Positions 24,584-36,265 are shown, numbered from the stretch's first letter. The stretch is DNA of 64,000 bases from Leifsonia shinshuensis (GCF_013410375.1 NZ_JACCFL010000001.1:1674001-1738000), one strand, 5' to 3'. Notes: generated by a model from the sequence alone, not told the origin. Numbers and translations are program-made.

Positions 24584-26152
24584 ATGCCTCACGGCTACGC
24601 CACCATGTCCGTCGCCAGCATCCTGGCCGAGACCGCGCACCGGATGCCCGACAACGTGGCGTTGATCTTCAACGGCCAGGAGATCGCCTACCGCGACCTC
24701 TGGGATCAGACCCGCCGCTATGCGGGCGCGCTGCGCGACCTCGGGGTCGGGCCGGGGGACCGGGTTGCCCTGATGATCCCGAACGTGCCCGACTTCCCAC
24801 GGGCCTACTACGCGGTGCTCGCCCTCGGCGCTGTCGTGGTCCCCATCCACGCCCTGCTCAAGGCGACGGAGATCGAGTACGTCCTGCGCGACTCCGGGTC
24901 GAAGCTGCTGATCTGCGCCGCGCCGTTGCTCGGCGAGGGCGCGAAAGGCGCGGCGCTGGCCGGCATCGACACGCTCTCGGTGCTGGTGCCCGACGACATG
25001 GTGGAGCAGCTCCCGTTCCCGCGCCTGGAGGATGCCGCGGCCGGCGCCGAGCCGATCGACAGCTACGTGCCGCGCGACCCGGTGGACACCGCGACCATCC
25101 TCTACACGAGCGGCACGACCGGCAAGCCGAAGGGCGCGGAGGGCTGCCACTTCGCTCTGGTCGAGCAGGTGAACGTCCTGCTCTCCGGCACCTTCGACTT
25201 CCTGCCGACCGACCGCGTGCTCGGCTGCCTCCCGCTCTTCCACACCTTCGGCCAGACCTGCGTGATGAACATGGGGTTCCGCGCCGGCGCGGCCATCGTG
25301 CTGGTGCCGAAGTTCGACGGGGCGACCGCGCTCCAACTGCTCAACGCGCACGCCTGCACCATCATGACCGGCGTGCCGACCATGTACATCGCGCTGCTGG
25401 AGGCGGCCAAGACGAATCCGGAGCGGCCGCCGCTGAGGTACGGACTGAGCGGCGGCGCCGCGATCCCGGTGGCGGTGATCGAACGGATGAAGGAGGTCTA
25501 CGGCATCGACATCCACGAGGGCTACGGCCTGACCGAGACCTCGCCGGTCGCCTCCTTCAACCACCGCGGCAAGCCGACCAGAGTCGGCACCGTCGGCCAG
25601 CCGATCTGGGGCGTCGACGTGGAGATCGCCGACCCGGAGGTGGACCACGCCATCCATTTACTGCCGCGCGGCGAGCTCGGCGAGATCGTCATCCGCGGCC
25701 ACAACCTGATGAAGGGCTACCTCAACCTCCCCGAGGCGAACGCGGAGGCGGTCGTGGACGGCTGGTTCCGCACCGGCGACCTCGGCACCAAGAGCGACGA
25801 CGACTACATCACGATCGTGGACCGCAAGAAGGACATGATCGTCCGCAACGGCTACAACGTGTACCCGCGCGAGGTGGAGGAGGCGCTCTCGACGCATCCG
25901 GCCGTCGCGCTGGTGGCCGTCTTCGGCGTCGCGCACGAGACGCACGGCCAGGAGATCATGGCGGCGGTCACGCTGATGCCGGGCTCCGAGGCGACAGGGG
26001 AGGAGCTGGTCGCCTTCGCGCAGGAGCGCGTGGCGGCCTACAAGTTCCCGCGCCGGGTGGAGATCCTGGAGGTGCTCCCGCTCGGCCCCAGCGGCAAGGT
26101 CCTCAAGCGCGAGCTGGTCGCCCGCTACGAGGCGCAGACACCGGTGGGGTGA
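24584..26152 (+). CDS. long-chain acyl-CoA synthetase (AMP-binding)
   Basis: This 522-residue ANL-superfamily ligase activates a carboxylic acid to acyl-AMP and then acyl-CoA. Motifs are P-loop TILYTSGTTGKPKG, YGLTETSP, GWFRTGDLG, DRKKDMIVRNGYNVYPREVEE and the catalytic C-terminal Lys in GPSGKVLKREL. Length and DRKKD/GYNVYP blocks fit fatty acyl-CoA ligases. AAGGAG lies upstream of the ATG. It appears to be a single-gene transcript. Chain-length preference cannot be read from sequence. Confidence 0.9.
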   Translation: MPHGYATMSVASILAETAHRMPDNVALIFNGQEIAYRDLWDQTRRYAGALRDLGVGPGDRVALMIPNVPDFPRAYYAVLALGAVVVPIHALLKATEIEYVLRDSGSKLLICAAPLLGEGAKGAALAGIDTLSVLVPDDMVEQLPFPRLEDAAAGAEPIDSYVPRDPVDTATILYTSGTTGKPKGAEGCHFALVEQVNVLLSGTFDFLPTDRVLGCLPLFHTFGQTCVMNMGFRAGAAIVLVPKFDGATALQLLNAHACTIMTGVPTMYIALLEAAKTNPERPPLRYGLSGGAAIPVAVIERMKEVYGIDIHEGYGLTETSPVASFNHRGKPTRVGTVGQPIWGVDVEIADPEVDHAIHLLPRGELGEIVIRGHNLMKGYLNLPEANAEAVVDGWFRTGDLGTKSDDDYITIVDRKKDMIVRNGYNVYPREVEEALSTHPAVALVAVFGVAHETHGQEIMAAVTLMPGSEATGEELVAFAQERVAAYKFPRRVEILEVLPLGPSGKVLKRELVARYEAQTPVG

Positions 26153-26165
26153 GCAGCCGCCCGGG

Positions 26166-26576
26166 TCAGGGCGCCGTGTCGAGGGTGCGGAGCCGGTACG
26201 AGGAGTTGAGGTAGTACGCGGCCAGCAGCGCGTAGCTGATGCACGCGACCGCGGGCACGAACGAGTTCTCCGGCTTGCTGGCGAGCGCGCCGACGCAGGA
26301 GATGAACGCCAGGATCGCGAGGATCCCGCCGAGCCAGAAGCCGGCGGCCGGGCGGCCGGTCGCCCGCCACCAGGGCCGCGGGTCCTCGCGGTTCTCGCCC
26401 GCGCCGCGGAACGTGCGGGTGCCGACGATGACGTACGCGATGTTGAGGATGGCGACGACCAGCACGTCCAGCGACGCGTTGACGACCCGGTCGATGACGA
26501 AGAAGTTGAGCGCCAGGATCAGTCCGAAGGCGCCGACGATGTAGATCACCTTCCCCGTGATCGTCGTGATTCTCAC
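26166..26576 (-). CDS. small four-helix membrane protein
   Basis: This 136-residue protein has about four membrane helices. A charged cytoplasmic loop (RTFRGAGENREDPRPWWR) separates the two pairs. No family is recognised. The GTG at 26576 follows a minus-strand TAGGCT by 6 nt. It is convergent with the acyl-CoA ligase across 13 bp. Confidence 0.75.
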   Translation of the reverse strand: MRITTITGKVIYIVGAFGLILALNFFVIDRVVNASLDVLVVAILNIAYVIVGTRTFRGAGENREDPRPWWRATGRPAAGFWLGGILAILAFISCVGALASKPENSFVPAVACISYALLAAYYLNSSYRLRTLDTAP

Positions 26577-26582
26577 GGTGCG

Positions 26583-26588
26583 AGCCTA
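26583..26588 (-). promoter_or_regulatory. -10 element, probable leaderless promoter
   Basis: TAGGCT on the minus strand ends 6 nt before the GTG at 26576. Confidence 0.5.
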
Positions 26589-26640
26589 GCGGCGATGCGG
26601 CGGGCGCGGAGTCGGTTCAGCGGGAGGATCGGGCCCCCGA

Positions 26641-27516
26641 TCACCCGACGGCGTCCCTGACCCGGTGAGTGAGGCGAGGGGATCGCACGACTCGTTCGCT
26701 TGTCGAGGGTCGATTCGCCCATTTGCGAGCATGAGCCAGCCCGACATCCTTCACGCGGTCGCGGGTGGTCGGCACCCAGATCTGCGACTGGGACGTCGAC
26801 CGGTTCACTACCAACTGGGCGATGACATTCGGGGCCCAGGAGAACTCCGCGGATGGCGTGAAATGGAAATGCACGGCCCGGGTGAGCGCCGCGCAGATCC
26901 AGTCAGCGAACTGTACAGCGCCGTAGCGGTGGCTCTCCAGCTGCATCGGGACCTCGAGGACGCGTTTCATGTGCGGTGCGGATGACGAGTAGATGAACTG
27001 CGCCATAGCGGTGATCGCTTCCTCGCGCGGCAGGGGGCCACCTTCATCGAGCAGCACAAGCAGGTCCTCGTCGCGTGCGTCGGCGTACTCGCAGAGGCGG
27101 CGAACGGCTTCCGTCAGCGCCTTTCTGGTCGTTACGGCGGCGGTCTGACCGGATTCCGCAGGGCTGCCGACCGGCTTCACCTCGCCGGAGAAGAAGATCC
27201 TGCCGCCCCGACGGACGAGGTAGTCCGCGAGGTCGTCGATGAGGTCGACTCGTTGCGGATATCGGACATGGCTTCCGGTCGTGAATATCTCGGAGCCCTT
27301 CTTCTCCCACCGCCTAGGGTGCTTTCCGGATTCGTGGATCTCCGCTCGAAACTCCCGTTCCTTCGAGCGTTCGAACTTCGCCCCGAAGGCCCGCACCGAC
27401 GTAGAGGGCACGACGATACCGGCGTAACCGAATATCGGATTGTGAAAGAACTTCTTGTGTTGCGGTGAGACGTAGGGACCGACATGGCCGAATTCGTCCA
27501 GATACGCGATGAGCAA
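26641..27516 (-). CDS. DUF3800 domain-containing protein
   Basis: This 291-residue protein begins YLDEFG, the DUF3800 signature, followed by HESGKHP, a central VLLDEGG and QFADWICAA. The DUF has an RNase H-like fold and is often found with mobile elements or defence genes, but its biochemistry is not settled. The start is a TTG at 27516 with a strong AGGGGGG site 5 nt upstream. Codon use looks less GC-biased than its neighbours, and the region to 27690 is visibly richer in A/T, consistent with acquisition by transfer. Confidence 0.8.
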   Translation of the reverse strand: MLIAYLDEFGHVGPYVSPQHKKFFHNPIFGYAGIVVPSTSVRAFGAKFERSKEREFRAEIHESGKHPRRWEKKGSEIFTTGSHVRYPQRVDLIDDLADYLVRRGGRIFFSGEVKPVGSPAESGQTAAVTTRKALTEAVRRLCEYADARDEDLLVLLDEGGPLPREEAITAMAQFIYSSSAPHMKRVLEVPMQLESHRYGAVQFADWICAALTRAVHFHFTPSAEFSWAPNVIAQLVVNRSTSQSQIWVPTTRDRVKDVGLAHARKWANRPSTSERVVRSPRLTHRVRDAVG

Positions 27517-27559
27517 GCGGACCCCCCTCAGTCGCTAGATATCTCAGACCCCGGATACG

Positions 27560-27586
27560 CAGAAGGCCGCCCGAGGCGGCCTTCTG
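27560..27586. terminator. strong hairpin in the leader of the DUF3800 gene
   Basis: Perfect 12-bp arms CAGAAGGCCGCC (27560-27571) and its complement (27575-27586) flank a CGA loop. Neither side has a long T run. It sits between a candidate minus-strand promoter and the DUF3800 start, so it is either an attenuator or a leftover terminator. Confidence 0.7.
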
Positions 27587-27627
27587 TAGGTGGCGCGTGG
27601 TCCGCTGTGGAACTGCTACCGACAACA

Positions 27628-27657
27628 AGAATAGACATATCAGTCCGAGCAGGGCAA
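27628..27657 (-). promoter_or_regulatory. candidate promoter of the DUF3800 gene
   Basis: On the minus strand, TTGCCC (27652-27657) and TATTCT (27628-27633) are separated by 18 bp. The leader would be about 105 nt long and contain the 27560-27586 hairpin. Confidence 0.35.
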
Positions 27658-27691
27658 GAGGCCCGGCGAGATATCCTGCTGAAATAACGAA

Positions 27692-27721
27692 CGGGCGCGG
27701 AGGACTTCGCCTCCGCGCCCG
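27692..27721 (-). terminator. terminator of the aldo/keto reductase gene
   Basis: Perfect 12-bp arms CGGGCGCGGAGG (27692-27703) and complement (27710-27721) flank a 6-nt loop. On the minus strand the hairpin is followed by a T-rich tail (TTCGTTATTTC). It lies 32 bp past the stop at 27753. Confidence 0.8.
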
Positions 27722-27752
27722 ATCCCTGAGCCCCGCCGCCGCGGCGCTCGGG

Positions 27753-30596
<2,844 letters not shown>

Positions 30597-30614
30597 TCAG
30601 CGCAGCACCTGCGC

Positions 30615-31229
30615 TCAGCGGAGCACCCGGTAGGTCAGGTGCGCGACCTCCGGCGTGACCCGCGACCGCAGCAGCTCCAGCCGGAGCGACGGCACGCGGT
30701 CGAACACGCGCTCGCCGGCCCCGAGGGTGAGCGGCGCCACGTGCAGCCGCAGCTCGTCCACGATGCCCGCCCAGAGCGCCTGGTTCAGCGTCTCCGCTCC
30801 GCCCGCGATCGCGACATCCGCGTCCCCGGCGGCGGCGCGGGCCCGGTCGGTGGCCGCGTGGATGCCGTCGGTCACGAACTCGAAGCGCGTGCCGCCCGCC
30901 ATCGTGAGCGGCTCCCTCTCGTAGTGGGTGAGCACGAAGACCGGCGCGTGGTACGGCGGGTCGTCTCCCCACCAGCCGCGCCAGTCGCCGAACCGGTCGC
31001 CCTCGGCCGGCCAGTCGCCGCGCACCGGGCCGAACATGTTGCGGCCCATCACGTAGGCGCCGGCGGCCGTGATCGCGGCGATCTCCTCCGCGTGCGCGTC
31101 GGCGTACTCGAACATCCAGGTGTGCAGCCGTTCGACCCCGTGCTCGCCCAGCGGGTGCTCCAGGGACTGATTGGGCCCGGCGGCGAACCCGTCGAGCGAG
31201 ACGGCGATATCGGCGGTGACGATCCCCAT
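30615..31229 (-). CDS. dihydrofolate-reductase-family protein (RibD C-terminal-like)
   Basis: This 204-residue protein matches the RibD_C/DHFR-like family: start MGIVTADIAVSLDGFAAG, central AYVMGRNMFGP, VFVLTHYERE, and an NADPH-loop-like DADVAIAGGAETLNQAL, then VDELRLHVAPLTLGAG. Proteins of this group are common single-copy reductases in actinobacteria with unknown substrate. True folate reduction is unlikely. Confidence 0.85.
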   Translation of the reverse strand: MGIVTADIAVSLDGFAAGPNQSLEHPLGEHGVERLHTWMFEYADAHAEEIAAITAAGAYVMGRNMFGPVRGDWPAEGDRFGDWRGWWGDDPPYHAPVFVLTHYEREPLTMAGGTRFEFVTDGIHAATDRARAAAGDADVAIAGGAETLNQALWAGIVDELRLHVAPLTLGAGERVFDRVPSLRLELLRSRVTPEVAHLTYRVLR

Positions 31230-31242
31230 GCCGCCTGGTTTA

Positions 31243-31575
31243 CTACGCGCGCTCGACCTTGTCGAGCATCCCCCAGACGGCCTCGCTCAGTTCGGGGTGC
31301 TCCAGGGCGATCCGGCGCAGCACGCCGAACTCGAAGCGCGTGTAGGTGTCGCGGCCCGCGGCGGGGTGGTGCGCCCTGGACTGCTCCTCGGCGAGGTCGA
31401 ACTCCTCGATCGCGCCGGCGCGCAGCGAGATGACCACCTGCTCGTCGACGCTGGGCAGGTCCGGGATGAAGTGCCAGGGGTCCTCGCCCGCGCGGCAGCG
31501 GTGCTCGATGATGGCGGAGAGCTCGTCGCGCGCCTGCTGGCGCAGCACTTCGATGCTCCTCGGGACCTGGTCCAC
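31243..31575 (-). CDS. charged small protein of unknown function
   Basis: The protein has about 110 residues and is rich in Glu/Arg (VLRQQARDELSAIIEHR, DLAEEQSRAHHP). The GTG at 31575 is preferred because AAGGAGG lies 5 nt upstream; an ATG at 31608 would add 11 residues but has no ribosome site. I recognise no domain. It is 13 bp upstream of the DHFR-like gene on the same strand and probably shares its transcript. Confidence 0.6.
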   Translation of the reverse strand: MDQVPRSIEVLRQQARDELSAIIEHRCRAGEDPWHFIPDLPSVDEQVVISLRAGAIEEFDLAEEQSRAHHPAAGRDTYTRFEFGVLRRIALEHPELSEAVWGMLDKVERA

Positions 31576-31740
31576 GTCGCCCTCCTTCACTGCGCCTCTG
31601 TTCCCCATAGCGGCGGTCCCGGCGTCGTCGCCGGTACGGTGCGTACAGCCTAGGGGGCGAAGGCGTGCACCGCGAATCGGGGTGTAACGAGGAGTCCACG
31701 CCCGGGTGAACAGTGCGTGGCGGGGGAGATCGGGCCGTGC

Positions 31741-32631
31741 TCAGTGCGTGCGCGAGAGCAGGTACTCGTTCAGCTCGGCCGTCAGCGCGGCGTCCACCGG
31801 GTACTCGCGGCCGTCGAGGTGCGTGATCGGAGCGGCCTGCCGGACGCTGGAGACCAGCCAAAGCGCGTCGGCGGCCTCCAGCTCCTCGGCGGTGATGTGG
31901 CGGTACTCCGTTGCGTAGCCGCGCGCCTCGAAGAACGCGAAGACGGCGGCCTGCGTCGTGCCGGCGAGGATGCCCTGGTCCGTCTGCGGCGTGCGGACGA
32001 CGCCGTCGGCGAGCACGATGACGTTGGAGGTGGGCCCCTCCAGCGCGTAGCCGTCGGAGCTGATGAAGATCACGTCGTCGGCGCCGCGCCGGGCGGCCTC
32101 CCGCTGGGCCGCGCGGTTGACGGCGTAGGAGAGGCTCTTCGCACCCGCCAGCAGCCACGGCGAGGTCTCGGCCACGTCGTGCCGCAGGCCGCGATCGAGG
32201 GCGACCACGGAGATCCCGAGGCGCTGCTGCGTGAAGTCCTCGCCCTCGTCCACGAAGATCCAGCCGCTGGGATACCCGGCGCCCTCCACCCCGCGGGTGT
32301 AGATCAGCTTGGCGAACAGCTCGCCGCCGTCGCCGTTGCGCGACCGGTAGTCGGCGATGCCGGCGAGGACGGCCTCGTGCCAGACGTGCTCCGCGGGGAC
32401 GGGGAGGTCGAGGAGCTCGGCGGAGTGCGCGAGCCGCATGAGGTGCGGGCCGAGCGCCTGCGGGTGGCCGTCGATCACGGCGATGGTCTCGAACACGCCG
32501 TCGCCGCGCGTGATGCCGAGGTCGGTGATGCGCACCTGCGCGGCGTCGAAGTCGGCGAGGGCGAAGCCCGGGTCGCCGTCGGCGGGCTCTCCGGTGGGCA
32601 CGGTGATGGTCAGCAGCGTCGCGCGGGTCAT
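31741..32631 (-). CDS. pabC: aminodeoxychorismate lyase / class IV aminotransferase-like protein
   Basis: This 296-residue fold-type IV PLP protein has the Schiff-base Lys in GAKSLSYAVNRAA, DDVIFISSDGYALEGPTSNV and GILAGTTQ, as in PabC (4-amino-4-deoxychorismate to p-aminobenzoate) and BCAT/D-amino-acid transaminases. LEGPTSNV and overall length fit PabC-like actinobacterial proteins, but a transaminase role is not excluded. The ATG at 32631 follows a CACAAT -10. Confidence 0.78.
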   Translation of the reverse strand: MTRATLLTITVPTGEPADGDPGFALADFDAAQVRITDLGITRGDGVFETIAVIDGHPQALGPHLMRLAHSAELLDLPVPAEHVWHEAVLAGIADYRSRNGDGGELFAKLIYTRGVEGAGYPSGWIFVDEGEDFTQQRLGISVVALDRGLRHDVAETSPWLLAGAKSLSYAVNRAAQREAARRGADDVIFISSDGYALEGPTSNVIVLADGVVRTPQTDQGILAGTTQAAVFAFFEARGYATEYRHITAEELEAADALWLVSSVRQAAPITHLDGREYPVDAALTAELNEYLLSRTH

Positions 32632-32637
32632 GTGCCC

Positions 32638-32643
32638 ATTGTG
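32638..32643 (-). promoter_or_regulatory. -10 element, probable leaderless promoter
   Basis: CACAAT on the minus strand ends 6 nt before the ATG at 32631. Confidence 0.4.
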
Positions 32644-32685
32644 CCCTGGGAGCGCCGGAGGCGGCAGTGCCGGCGGGGCGGGCCG

Positions 32686-32988
32686 CTAGTCGGTCTGGCG
32701 GATGCGGAAGGCGTCGTCGCCGTCAGGGGTCGCGTCGGAGACCCGCACGTCGTCCACCGCGCTGCCGGGAGGACCGGCACGCAGCCAGTCGATCATCCGG
32801 TCCACGCTGGCCGGGTCGCCCTCCACCTCGACCTCCACGCTGCCGTCCGAACGGTTGCGCGCCCAGCCGGCCACGCCGAGGCGGCGCGCCTCCTCGCGGG
32901 CGCTCCAGCGGTAGCCGACGCCCTGCACCATCCCGGTCACGACCGCGCGTCGGCGGATCGTCGTCTGTTCCTGGCTCACGGCGCCCAT
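32686..32988 (-). CDS. acyP: acylphosphatase
   Basis: This 100-residue protein has the acylphosphatase signature VQGVGYRWSAREEARRLGV with the catalytic Arg in GYR, and the catalytic Asn in WARNRSDGSVEVEVEG. It hydrolyses acyl phosphates. The ATG at 32988 follows CAGGAG. Earlier in-frame starts are rejected because they lie outside the domain and overlap the divergent gene. Confidence 0.9.
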   Translation of the reverse strand: MGAVSQEQTTIRRRAVVTGMVQGVGYRWSAREEARRLGVAGWARNRSDGSVEVEVEGDPASVDRMIDWLRAGPPGSAVDDVRVSDATPDGDDAFRIRQTD

Positions 32989-33011
32989 TGTGCTCCTGAT
33001 TGAATTGTCCC

Positions 33012-34520
33012 GTGACCTCCACCGCCGCACTCCGCTCCGACCTCTCCGCCGCCGGGTTCACCGTCGACGGGCTGACCGCGCTGTGGGGTGAGGAGGCGGC
33101 GAACGCGCTGCACCGCGGGCAGCGCGTCCCGGCCGAGCGGGCGCTCGCCCGGAGCGGCGCCGGCCCGCTGGCGACGCTCGCCGCGCTGTTCGTGCTCGGC
33201 CGGCCGGTGGAGCGCGATGCGGCGATCGCCGCCCTCCCCGCCCTCGGGCTCGACGGCGCGCGGGAGCTCGGGCTGATCCGCGTGGACGCGGGCGCCGTCG
33301 CACCGGCTGTCGACCTCCGCCCCTACGCTTTCGTCGACGGGCTCGGCCCCGCCGAGTGGTGGATCGTCTCCGACCTCGGCGAGCTGGCGCTGGGCGGCCC
33401 GCTGCCGGAGGACCACGTGCTGGGCGTCGGCGGCGCCTCCATGACCTTGAGCGGCCTCATGCTCCAGCGGCCGGTCGGCTCGGCGCTCGACCTCGGGACC
33501 GGCTGCGGCATCCAGGCGCTGCACGCCTCCCGGCACGCCGAGCGGGTCGTCGCGACCGACATCTCCGAGCGGGCGCTGCGCCTCGCCGCGCTGAACGCCG
33601 AGCTGAACGGGGTGGAGGGCGTCGAGTTCCGGCTCGGGAGCATGTTCGGGCCGGTCGCCGGGGAGACCTTCGACCACATCGTCTCCAACCCGCCGTTCGT
33701 CATCACGCCGCGCACCGAGGGCGTTCCGGCCTACGAGTACCGCGACGGCGGGATGGTCGGCGACGGGCTGGTCGCGTCGTTCATCGCGGGCGCGGGCGCC
33801 CACCTGAACCCGGGCGGTGTCGCGCAGCTGCTCGGCAACTGGGAGTACCACGGGACGGCCGATGCGCTGGAGCGCGTCCGCGGCTGGGTGGACGACTCCA
33901 CGGAGCCCCTCGACGCTTGGGTGATCGAGCGGGACACCGAGGACGCCGCCCAGTACGCCGAAACCTGGATCCGCGACGGCGGCACCCGGCCGGGGACGCC
34001 GCAGTTCGACGCGCTGCTCGGCGCCTGGCTGGACGACTTCGAGGCGCGCGGCGTGCGCGAGGTCGGGTTCGGCTACGTGCTGCTGCGACGAGCGGAGGGT
34101 GTGCCGACGCTGCGCCGCTTCGAGCGGCTGCACGGCGCGCTCGGTGCGAACCAGGCCGGGCTCGGCGTCCACCTCGGTGACTGCCTCGCGGCGCACGACG
34201 TACAGGCCGCGCTGGACGACGATGCGTTCGGCGCGCTGCGGCTCACCGTCGCGGGCGACGTGACCGAGGAGCGGCACCTCTGGCCCGGCGCGGAGTCGCC
34301 GAGCGCGATCCTGCTGCGCCAGGGCGGCGGCTTCGGGCGCGCGGTGGCGGCCGACACCGGGCTGGCGGCGCTGGTCGGAGCGAGCGACGGCGAGCTCAGC
34401 ATCAGCGCGATCGTCGGCGCGCTCGCGCAGCTCCTGGAGGTGGACGAGGACGCCCTCCGCGCCGACCTCCTCCCCACCGTCCGCGCACTCGTCACCGACG
34501 GCCTCCTCCGCCTCCCCTGA
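33012..34520 (+). CDS. class I SAM-dependent methyltransferase with DUF7059-like N-terminus
   Basis: This 502-residue protein has an N-terminal helical domain of about 140 residues, then a Rossmann methyltransferase: motif I LDLGTGCGIQALHAS, motif II VVATDIS and motif IV SNPPFV, the NPPF of N-/RNA-methyltransferases such as RlmG/PrmC. A C-terminal region of about 190 residues follows. Such three-part proteins are widespread in actinobacteria; an RNA or protein N-methylation role is inferred from NPPF. The GTG at 33012 is preferred over an upstream TTG; TTGAAT ends 6 nt before it. It is divergent from acyP. Confidence 0.82.
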   Translation: MTSTAALRSDLSAAGFTVDGLTALWGEEAANALHRGQRVPAERALARSGAGPLATLAALFVLGRPVERDAAIAALPALGLDGARELGLIRVDAGAVAPAVDLRPYAFVDGLGPAEWWIVSDLGELALGGPLPEDHVLGVGGASMTLSGLMLQRPVGSALDLGTGCGIQALHASRHAERVVATDISERALRLAALNAELNGVEGVEFRLGSMFGPVAGETFDHIVSNPPFVITPRTEGVPAYEYRDGGMVGDGLVASFIAGAGAHLNPGGVAQLLGNWEYHGTADALERVRGWVDDSTEPLDAWVIERDTEDAAQYAETWIRDGGTRPGTPQFDALLGAWLDDFEARGVREVGFGYVLLRRAEGVPTLRRFERLHGALGANQAGLGVHLGDCLAAHDVQAALDDDAFGALRLTVAGDVTEERHLWPGAESPSAILLRQGGGFGRAVAADTGLAALVGASDGELSISAIVGALAQLLEVDEDALRADLLPTVRALVTDGLLRLP

Positions 34521-34562
34521 TCCGCGCCCCCTCACGCCCCCTCGCGCCACCGCTCGCCGCCC

Positions 34563-34645
34563 CGCCAGCACCAGCCGCGTACGCGAAAAGTCAGGCGAAA
34601 ACCGTCGAGTACGCAGATAATTCGCGTACTCGACTGGTGCTGGCG
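34563..34645. repeat. double palindrome, family B copy 3
   Basis: Outer perfect 12-bp arms CGCCAGCACCAG (34563-34574 and 34634-34645) enclose inner perfect 10-bp arms TCGAGTACGC (34605-34614 and 34624-34633). The inner loop AGATAATTC nearly matches copy 1. It sits between convergent genes, followed by short GGTGCTGGCGC-type direct repeats up to 34685. Confidence 0.85.
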
Positions 34646-34679
34646 CGCGGGAGACAGGTGCTGGCGCAGGAGACAGGTG

Positions 34680-35180
34680 CTAGCGCGGGGGGAGGGGGAC
34701 GAGGCGGACGTCGGTGAGGCGGCCGTCCGCGACGGCGGCGGTCAGGTAGGTGCACGCCGGCTGGCGGCGCCGGTCCGTGGGAGAGCCGGGGTTCAGGAGG
34801 CGCAGCCCGCCCGGCGACACCGTGTCCCACGGGATGTGCGAGTGCCCGAACACGAGCACGTCCGTGTCGGGGAAGTCCCGGTCGCAGCGCTGCTCGCGTC
34901 CTGTCGCGGCGCCCGTCTCGTGGATCATCGCGAACCGCAAGCCGCCCAGCTCGAACCGCGCGACCTCCGGCAGCCGACGCCGCAGGCCCGGTGCGTCGTT
35001 GTTCCCCCACACCCCGATCAGCCGCCGGGAGCGCTCCTCCAACAGGTCGAGCGTCGCCTCGTCGACCCAGTCGCCCGCGTGCAGGACGACGTCGGCGGCC
35101 TCCACCTCGGCCAGCACCTGCGGGGGCAGCGCCTTCGCCCGCAGCGGGATGTGGGTGTCGGACAGCATCAGCAGCTTCAC
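34680..35180 (-). CDS. metallophosphoesterase (YfcE/MJ0936-type)
   Basis: This 166-residue calcineurin-like phosphoesterase has metal-ligand motifs DTH (LMLSDTHIP), GDW (LHAGDWVD), GNND (GVWGNNDA), MIH and GHSHIP. Length and motif order fit the YfcE/YsnB phosphodiesterases. The GTG at 35180 is chosen so that the first strand KLLMLSD is complete; an ATG four codons later is possible. It acts on small phosphodiesters of unknown identity. Confidence 0.88.
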   Translation of the reverse strand: MKLLMLSDTHIPLRAKALPPQVLAEVEAADVVLHAGDWVDEATLDLLEERSRRLIGVWGNNDAPGLRRRLPEVARFELGGLRFAMIHETGAATGREQRCDRDFPDTDVLVFGHSHIPWDTVSPGGLRLLNPGSPTDRRRQPACTYLTAAVADGRLTDVRLVPLPPR

Positions 35181-35215
35181 GTTGGCAAACGGTAGGCGAT
35201 TCCGCCGGGCGAGGC

Positions 35216-35221
35216 TAGCGT
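35216..35221 (+). promoter_or_regulatory. -10 element, probable leaderless promoter
   Basis: TAGCGT ends 7 nt before the ATG at 35229. A GGAGG also sits just before the ATG but would be cut off by this start site. Confidence 0.45.
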
Positions 35222-35228
35222 CGGAGGT

Positions 35229-36260
35229 ATGGACCTCAGGACCCTCGGAAACAGCGGCACCATCGTGTCCGCCTTCGCTCTCGGCACGATGACCTTCGGC
35301 GCGGAGGCCGACGAGCCGACCTCGCACGCCATCCTCGACCGGTACGTCGACGCCGGCGGCACCCTGATCGACACCGCCGACGTGTACAGCGCGGGGACGT
35401 CGGAGTCGATCATCGGGCGCTGGCTGGCCCGCAACCACGGCGCCCGCGACCGGCTGGTCGTCGCGACCAAGGCGCGCTTCCCGATGGGGGAGGGCTCCAA
35501 CGACCTCGGCCTCTCGCGCACGCACCTGCGCAAGGCGCTGGATGACTCGCTGCGTCGGCTCGGCGTGGACCACATCGACCTCTACCAGATGCACGCCTGG
35601 GACTACATCACGCCGCTGGAGGAGACGCTGCGCTTCCTCGACGACGCCGTGTCCGCGGGCAAGATCGGCTACTACGGCTTCTCGAACTACCTCGGCTGGC
35701 AGCTCACCAAGGCGGTCGCCGTGGCGGACGCCTACGGCTTCGTGGCACCGGTGACGCTGCAGCCGCAGTACAGCCTGCTGGTCCGCGGCATCGAGCACGA
35801 GATCGTGCCGGCGGCGCTGGACTCCGGGATCGGCCTGCTGCCCTGGTCGCCGCTGGCCGGCGGCTGGCTGAGCGGCAAGTACCGCCGCGACGAGGCGCCG
35901 ACCGGAGCCACCCGCCTCGGCGAGAACCCGAAGCGCGGGATGGAGGCCTTCGACGCCCGCAACGCCGACCCGCACACCTGGGACGTCATCGACGCGGTTC
36001 AGGCGGTCGCGGAGGAGACCGGCGCCAGCATGTCGCAGGTGGCGCTGGCCTGGCTGGTCGACCGGCCCGCCGTGTCCAGCGTGATCCTCGGCGCGCGGAC
36101 GATCGAGCAGTTGGACGACAACCTGGCGGCGGCCGACCTTCAGCTGACCGACGAGCAGCGGAGCCGCTTGGACGAGGCGAGCACACCGCGCGCGGAGGTC
36201 TACCCGTACGGGCCGCAGGCGGTCGCGCAGCGGCACCGCAAGCGCGAAGGCGGCCGCTGA
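35229..36260 (+). CDS. aldo/keto reductase (YajO/general stress type)
   Basis: This 343-residue AKR has Asp48, Tyr53 (IDTADVYSAG), Lys81 (VATKARF) and His122 (YQMHAWD). LLPWSPLAGGWLSGKY and SVILGARTIEQLDDNLAA are typical of the AKR11-13 group. It is the third AKR of the window and distinct in subgroup from the DkgA-type at 27753. The substrate is unknown. Confidence 0.92.
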   Translation: MDLRTLGNSGTIVSAFALGTMTFGAEADEPTSHAILDRYVDAGGTLIDTADVYSAGTSESIIGRWLARNHGARDRLVVATKARFPMGEGSNDLGLSRTHLRKALDDSLRRLGVDHIDLYQMHAWDYITPLEETLRFLDDAVSAGKIGYYGFSNYLGWQLTKAVAVADAYGFVAPVTLQPQYSLLVRGIEHEIVPAALDSGIGLLPWSPLAGGWLSGKYRRDEAPTGATRLGENPKRGMEAFDARNADPHTWDVIDAVQAVAEETGASMSQVALAWLVDRPAVSSVILGARTIEQLDDNLAAADLQLTDEQRSRLDEASTPRAEVYPYGPQAVAQRHRKREGGR

Positions 36261-36265
36261 CCCGC

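Noticed and set aside
26641..27690. Integrated mobile element around DUF3800
   Set aside because: No integrase, transposase or flanking direct repeats could be seen, so only the base composition suggests transfer.
27587..27691. tRNA or tmRNA remnant
   Set aside because: The A/T-richer segment has no cloverleaf, no CCA end and no tmRNA tag frame; only terminator hairpins flank it.
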